Below, one piece after another: positions 58,726 through 64,000 of a DNA stretch of 64,000 bases; positions within the stretch are counted from its first letter, which is position 1, and each line of letters starts with the position of its first letter. The DNA comes from Simmondsia chinensis (lineage: Eukaryota; Streptophyta; Magnoliopsida; Caryophyllales; Simmondsiaceae). The notes below the pieces were generated by a model, which was not told the DNA's origin, ran no database searches, and saw only the letters and a list, made by a program, of their open reading frames with translations. The position numbers and the translations under genes were made by a program. The stretch is from NCBI GenBank assembly GCA_018398585.1, contig JAGTTD010000001.1:16199750-16263749 (forward strand). Direction: 5' to 3'.

Positions 58726-60640
58726 AAGTCTTGTATATATTCATGATTGACATTAAAAATATCAGGTTTGATAAAATTGGAGTATGTAGAATTATAAAAA
58801 TATGAAACCGGGAATTTCATTAAAGGAAAAAGACAATCCTGAATATTGTTATTAAAAAGTTTTATGACAAGATTGAAGGTTCATTAAAGTTTTAAATTAT
58901 TTAAAATTTTAGATGAGTCATGATTCAATCAAGAAGCATAATTCTAAATCGGATCTAATAAGATTAGATATTCAAAGAGTTGAACAATTTAGATTATTAA
59001 TCTAATGTGGTTAGGGTTTAAAATAAGGTATGAAATATTTAATTATTAAATATTTTATAATAATCTAAAACTTATAATATCTAATAAGATAGATGTTCAG
59101 TTTATGATCTAATGAGATTAAGATCTAAAATAATTATTTATTTATTTAAAATAAAATTAATAAATTAATAAATATAGAAAAGGGGTGGTGCTGGGCACCA
59201 CGCCTCCTTTATAATTAAAAAAGTTTAATTTTATTTTTAATTAATTATAATAAATTGATGATTAATTAATTAATTAACTAGGGATGAGATACTAATTAAG
59301 ATTATATGATAATCTTTCTAAAAGTGTTTTAGAAAAATCTTTAATTACTCCAACATTTAGGCTTTAAGTAATGTTATTCAAAATATTTGATGACATAATA
59401 CTTATTAAATTTTGGGGCACATGTTCAATATTATTTAAATGAGTTAAAATTATATACAATGTGCATACAGTAGTAAGTCCATATAACTTGGGAAAATATT
59501 TGATTATGTCGAGTGAAAGAATATTTTCAAAAAGATATAATATGGTTAGATAATTCAATAGTTAAATTATTTGAAAGGAAAATTCTTATAATGTATCTAA
59601 TGAGATTAGATTACATAAATTGAATAGTTAAAGAAACCTAATTGGATTAGAGTTTTATTTATTAGTTAAATAAAATTTAGAATATGGTTTTAATTATTGA
59701 TTATGTGATAATCAAATTTAAAAAAAAGATCCACAGTTTAGAATTCCAAGTGGGATCAAGGTTTAGGAGTCAATTCCTCAAAGTCTTTATTGCCAGTCTA
59801 ATAGTATAGTGTATATGCGCTATTCCCTGAGCAGGGTGTTTGTTCACAGCATACAAGGTTAGACTTCTTAAGAATAAATGGAGGTGCGGGAAAACATATG
59901 TGACCGCATATCCATGGTGTATCTTGTTTACTTGTACTGAAGTCTAAGCAATGGTATACACTTGACCAGAATAGTATGACAATATCCTAGGGAACATTGT
60001 AATATTGTCTTAGAGACCAAGGATAAAACGATGAATTAATTATGTTTGGGAAACATATTAGTTGAAAGTAGTTCTCAATTTACTGATAATTCCTTATGCC
60101 CCTCTCCCATGGAGTAACAGTAGATTAGTTATCTCATCATTGCACACATATAGAGAATGGTTAGGTGGATTCCATGCTTTGTTTATTTGCTAAAATTATT
60201 AAAAAGTTCACAAGGCTCAAACCATCAAGTGGGAGCGAGCTTCTAAATGAATGTACATGGCCTCCGTTACCAATCTAGCAGTATAAGTAGGTGGACACAA
60301 CTCCCTGAGGAGAGTGTTGTTTTACATAATACAAAGTAGATCTCTTATGATAGATTGAAGTGCAATAAAAACGAGTGTGGCCATGCCGACGTGAAGTACT
60401 TCGTGGACTTGTATGGATGTCGAGGTAGCAGTATACACTTGACTAGGGTCTACATTAGCCTCCCCGAGGAGCTCTGTCATATGAACTTAGAAGCTAAGGG
60501 AAAAGTGGTGTGTTCAATATGTTTAGTAAAGAGTTCATAAGAAAACATATTTATTGAGAAATGTTCTCACCCTTCTTATATCTCAATTTGGCCTTGTCAA
60601 CGGGGAGTTTTGGGTAATTCAGTTGAGTCGCCACGGCATA
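58726..60640 (+). other. Long non-coding leader of Copia copy B
   Basis: About 1.9 kb between PBS and Gag. The first part is rich in 'aatctaatgagatta' repeats (58930-59120, 59595-59650); 59190-59206 is a GC hairpin (ggtgctgggcaccacg). The second part contains the repeated modules listed separately. No protein recognised; the 61-codon frame at 60355 is inside a module. Confidence 0.6.
59740..60600 (+). repeat. Two tandem diverged modules in the leader of copy B
   Basis: Module 1 (about 59740-60130) and module 2 (about 60210-60600) share the order: 'caagtggga(t/g)c', 'a(g/a)tctaa/gtagtata', 'ttccctgag(c/g)ag', 'gtatacacttgac', and a closing block before 'gttctcaa/gttctcac'. Both are also present on the minus strand in copy A. 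Confidence 0.6.
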
Positions 60641-60879
60641 CATGTAAGTGTTGGATTGTGAACTTCGATCTTTGATTGTTTGCCAAAAATAAGAAAAGTA
60701 ATCCTGCATGTTATATGATTTCTTTACAATTTTGATTTTAGACTGGTTGTAATCTTATGCATTGCAATCAATATTAGTATGTGTTACTTGTCTATTTTGT
60801 TATGCTTACTGATTTTTAATATGCCTTAGTACATGTGACCACTTGTAGATGCTTAGACTTCCGAGGTCTACTACTAGTA

Positions 60880-61320
60880 TCTCTACTAAGTTGAAAAGAA
60901 TGTTAGAAACTTTAAATTAAAATAATGAGTTGGTCGGATGCAACATTTGGACATTAGATATCGAACTTGTTCTAGTGTAAGATACTTGACTTATTCAACT
61001 AAGGTAGAGATAATCAAATATTTCAAAGAAGTGTTTGATTAGAGAACTAGTAGCATGAGAACATTTAATGAGAAATATGATAGACACAAGATTGCCTTAG
61101 GAAAGTTCAGTTCAAGAGCACGTCATATGATGATGGCCCATTTAATTAAACTGGAATTCTTGATGCAAATATTGATAGCTAATCTCAGCAGGCTATGATT
61201 TTGACTTTCCTATTAAGGTCTTTCAATCGGTTTAGACTGGATACATTACGTAATAGAGATTATTCATTGTCTAAATTGATGAAAGTACAGTTTGAGAAAA
61301 AGTGTCATGAGAACTAAGGG
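60880..61320 (+). pseudogene. Gag relic of Copia copy B
   Basis: Blocks such as MRTFNEKYDRHK (about 61048-61083) and, in another frame, SLSKLMKVQFEKK (about 61270-61300) resemble the UBN2-type Gag of plant Copia. Frameshifts and stops throughout. Confidence 0.5.
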
Positions 61321-61829
61321 AAGGGTCCACTTTGTGTACATATCTATCTTAGGGATTAAGAACCTTTAGAGGATAAAATAAAACATAAGTCAAAAGAGTT
61401 TTGCATGTAATAGATGTTTTGGACATTAGTATATAAAAGAAATTTTTTAGGTACTTAGATACTATTATTTCCAAAACTGAAAATCTACATCACAAGGTAT
61501 ATGATATCATGTCTCCTCTAGTTGTGACTAGAAGATAGTTTACTAGTGTTCTGGCAAATGGGCTTTCAGTATGGGCACCATATGTAATAGTTTAAGTCAA
61601 GGAATGTGCTTTTGTGTTTGAGTAACTATCTCAATGTACTTGAGAAATTTTATTTCTATCCACTATTAGTTTTTAAATAGTCTTTCAGTTATTTTTCTAA
61701 AAAATAGACTGACGTTTGTGTAAATAAAGTGTTTAGTTAAAAGGTACATTGGTAGATAGTTGACTTATTTCAATCAAAACTCTGTTAATGGCAATTTATT
61801 TGTCTAATACAAGTTAGGCAGTATAACCA

Positions 61830-62140
61830 TATAAAAGAAGAATATCCTAGAGTCCATATAGCTTTTATGTGGCACTCGATCTTAGGCCATATCAATCTAG
61901 TATGATTGCAAATTAGTTTAATTTGTTTCATGGGATCATTAAGTACTAAAATGATAACTGATATGGGAATCATGTTCGAACTAATAGTGACTGAAAGAGT
62001 CTTTAAGAGTAAAGACAAGAGAGCAACAAAGCTGCAAGACTTGTTTATAAAATATTTATGGACTGCTAAAAGTTCAAGAGAGCGAAAGCAAATAGTATTT
62101 CATAAAATATTTATGAATAACTACTCAATTAGTTGATATA
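61830..62140 (+). pseudogene. Integrase N-terminal relic of Copia copy B
   Basis: The start of the zinc-binding motif appears as W-H-S-x-L-G-H at about 61869-61890. The frame 61906-62136 follows, with TERVFKSKDKRATKLQDL. Catalytic Asp/Glu blocks could not be placed. The 77-codon minus-strand frame here is a shadow. Confidence 0.45.
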
Positions 62141-62559
62141 AGGATACAGCTATGAAGACTGAAGTCTTGAATCCTTTGAAGAGTTCATAGTATTAAAGAT
62201 TAAAGTTGGGATTGGCTAGGTAATTATATGAAGTCACTGTGATTAAATTAAAGTGGATATTTCAGGAGAATTCTTATTTTTCCTTACGTCAAAGTGTTGT
62301 AGAGAGGATGAATTATGTGTTATTGAATATAGTAAGATTCATATGATGAGTCACATTTATATATCAAAAGGTTTTTAATATAAGAGATTTTAGAAAGTGT
62401 TTTAAAAGTACAATAGATAGCTTGTGTTTGATAGATTAGCAGTGTGAGATACTGTGTGTCTATAGCATCATCCAACACTGTCTATAGCATGATACAACTT
62501 ACAGTGTTGGATGATTTATTAGATATATCTTCTACCAGGTTATTGTCGCACTAAGTACA

Positions 62560-63420
62560 TGAGAGCTTCGGCGTATTGGGAGGATGGTCAGGGTCACGAC
62601 AGATTCGCGTCTTCAGTCTTAACGGTTAAGTATGATGGTGATCTGATCCTTTACACTACAATGAAACTCTTAAGTAAAAAGATACAGACCAATAGGTTCG
62701 AGCGATAAAACCTAAGTTAGAATAATTGTATTTTAACTAAGCTTGGGAACTTGAAGAGGAATCGAAAGGCATTAAATCCATTAGATTGGATCTTAATGGA
62801 TCCACGGGTATAAAGACTTAAGTGGACGAGAAGGTAGAAACCTTCAAGCTTGTACTGATTGTAGTAGGATATTTCGTAAAGGAAGGAATCGTCTTCGATG
62901 AGACCTTCTAACTAGATGTTATGCTTAAATTCATAAGGATAATCTCATCCACTATGTCTCATTATGATGAGATATAGGAAAGGGAAGTTAAGACGACATT
63001 TTCTGAATGGTCATCTTGAAAAGGTTATGTATATGATACAAACAAACAAGTTTATTGCTAAGAGTCAGAAGTATATAGTATGCAAACTGACGTAGTCCAT
63101 TTGTAGACTTAAATAAGCATCTTGATCATTGAATAATAGATTCGATGACGGCTAATCCAAGGGATTTGAATCAATGGTTAGTGAACAAGGAGTGTACCAG
63201 TGACATGACTAGAAAGTAGTGACTTTCTAAATATTGTATATAGATGAGATTCTACTCATTGAGAATGATGTAGAATTGTTGTGAGCTATTAAGATTCAAT
63301 AGTCCAGTTAGTTTCAAATGAAAGAACCAAGACGAGCACCCTATATTCCTAGAGTTAAGTTTTAGGAAATTCTAAGAAATAATGTTGAGTTTATTATGGG
63401 TCATTTGTTTTAAAAAGGAG
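62560..63420 (+). pseudogene. Reverse transcriptase relic of Copia copy B
   Basis: In broken frames: a KVETFKARLV-like block (about 62835-62865), MLKF-type start of palm (about 62925), RRHFLNGHLEK (about 62990-63020), and the catalytic motif as YIDE instead of YVDD (about 63236-63250, LYIDEILLIENDVELL). The second catalytic Asp is lost and stops are frequent. Confidence 0.65.
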
Positions 63421-63699
63421 TTTTTAGACATCAAAATTCTTATTTACCCTTGTAGTGGGAGTCATTAGATGGTGAAGAGCAAAGTAGTCATATATTGCTT
63501 TTTTCACTATGAAAGTTGGGTACTTGAAAGCTATAAAGTTGTTAAGTAAACTAATTGACTCAAAAAGTTTCTTATAGATGAAAGCATGTGAGCAAAAAAA
63601 ACAGAACAATGAAAGATCAGTATTAGTTAAAGTTTATAGTCAAAGAGTAAACATATCCCTAGGGGATAGTTATGCAATGCAGGGTTAATTGAGTTTTGG

Positions 63700-63712
63700 A
63701 AAAGTTGGAAAT
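63700..63712 (+). promoter_or_regulatory. Polypurine tract of Copia copy B
   Basis: AAAAGTTGGAAAT directly before TGTTGG of the 3' LTR; compare AAGTGGAAGAT in copy A. Confidence 0.65.
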
Positions 63713-64000
63713 TGTTGGAATTGGTGTCCTGGAAAACACAATTAGTTAGTGTTAAATATTAAACAAATAAAATTATTTTCTTTATTTATTGTCTGATTAT
63801 GGTTTACGAGTTAAACATGTGTGTGATCGTTTTCTAAAACATTTCATAAGATGAATGTAGTCCAAGATGACATGTCAGGTTTAATTTAAATGGTCAATGA
63901 GATTGAACCACAAATAGACTTATATCAAACTAGTGATATATTGTCAAAGTATGTTCGAAGTTGGTTTGGACAACTTGTCTAATAAGACTGTAATATGATA
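63713..64000 (+). repeat. 3' LTR of Copia copy B (first 288 bases)
   Basis: Begins TGTTGGAATTGGTGTCC and runs to the edge of the window, matching 54541 onward and the minus strand from 37974. Confidence 0.85.

Larger units (their letters stand above)
54536..64000 (+). mobile_element. Copia element, copy B (nested insertions; continues past the right edge)
   Basis: 5' LTR (54536-58710 including insertions), PBS, long leader, broken Gag-Pol, polypurine tract, 3' LTR start at 63713. Same family as copy A. The 5' LTR without inserts is about 2.0 kb. All coding parts are decayed. Confidence 0.78.

Noticed and set aside
1..64000. CRISPR arrays, bacterial operons or phage-type defence systems
   Set aside because: No regularly spaced repeats or prokaryotic gene clusters; content is plant retroelement DNA.

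Overview
The window reads as nuclear DNA from a flowering plant. It is strongly AT-rich and has no bacterial-style gene packing. Almost everything that can be identified is a transposable element or an integrated plant pararetrovirus. No complete host gene was found; the only host-like candidate is a weak promoter plus first exon near 33.1-33.3 kb. The species cannot be named from the sequence alone.

Region 1 (1-8.7 kb) holds endogenous pararetrovirus (Caulimoviridae) DNA, most like the florendovirus/petuvirus type: movement protein, coat protein with zinc knuckle, protease, reverse transcriptase and RNase H in one reading direction, then a second ORF. Two broken copies lie head to head (minus strand 1-2811, plus strand 2812-8270), with a short extra zinc-knuckle fragment at 8385-8685. 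Region 2 (8.7-11.4 kb) is AT-rich DNA with a MITE and long (TA)n and (TTA)n runs. Region 3 (11.4-26.5 kb) is a second, different pararetrovirus lineage. A plus-strand 5' half (11380-14960) meets a longer minus-strand copy (26510-14960) tail to tail, giving inverted arms of about 3.6 kb. The minus-strand copy is split by a young, nearly intact Ty1-copia element (18369-23531) with a 5-bp target duplication, two 0.34-kb LTRs, a tRNA-Met primer site and a polyprotein interrupted by one stop codon.

Region 4 (26.7-32.7 kb) has a second copy of the MITE seen at 9.1 kb, a full-length but decayed RTE-type LINE on the minus strand (27781-31905) with a probable target duplication and a 35-base poly-C run inside its RT, and a Tourist-like MITE. 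Region 5 (32.7-41.7 kb) has the host-like exon candidate, an RNase H relic, and a 5'-truncated minus-strand Copia element (copy A, 35196-41705). The roughly 2-kb LTR of copy A is split by a LINE 3' fragment. Region 6 (41.7-54.5 kb) has two Helitron-like termini, LTR-like minus-strand sequence, and a 4.7-kb near-perfect palindrome (46785-51495, arms about 2.33 kb, loop about 32 bases). Region 7 (54.5-64 kb) is a plus-strand relative of copy A (copy B). Its 5' LTR carries a nested solo LTR of the same family and a second 0.3-kb insert; its 3' LTR runs off the right edge.

The unifying theme is nesting and inversion. Three independent inverted-repeat structures could each give hairpin RNA if transcribed. 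The insertion order can be read directly: EPRV before Copia at 18-23 kb; LTR A before LINE fragment; LTR B before solo LTR. All coding relics except the 18-23 kb Copia are heavily broken. All identities quoted are by-eye comparisons.
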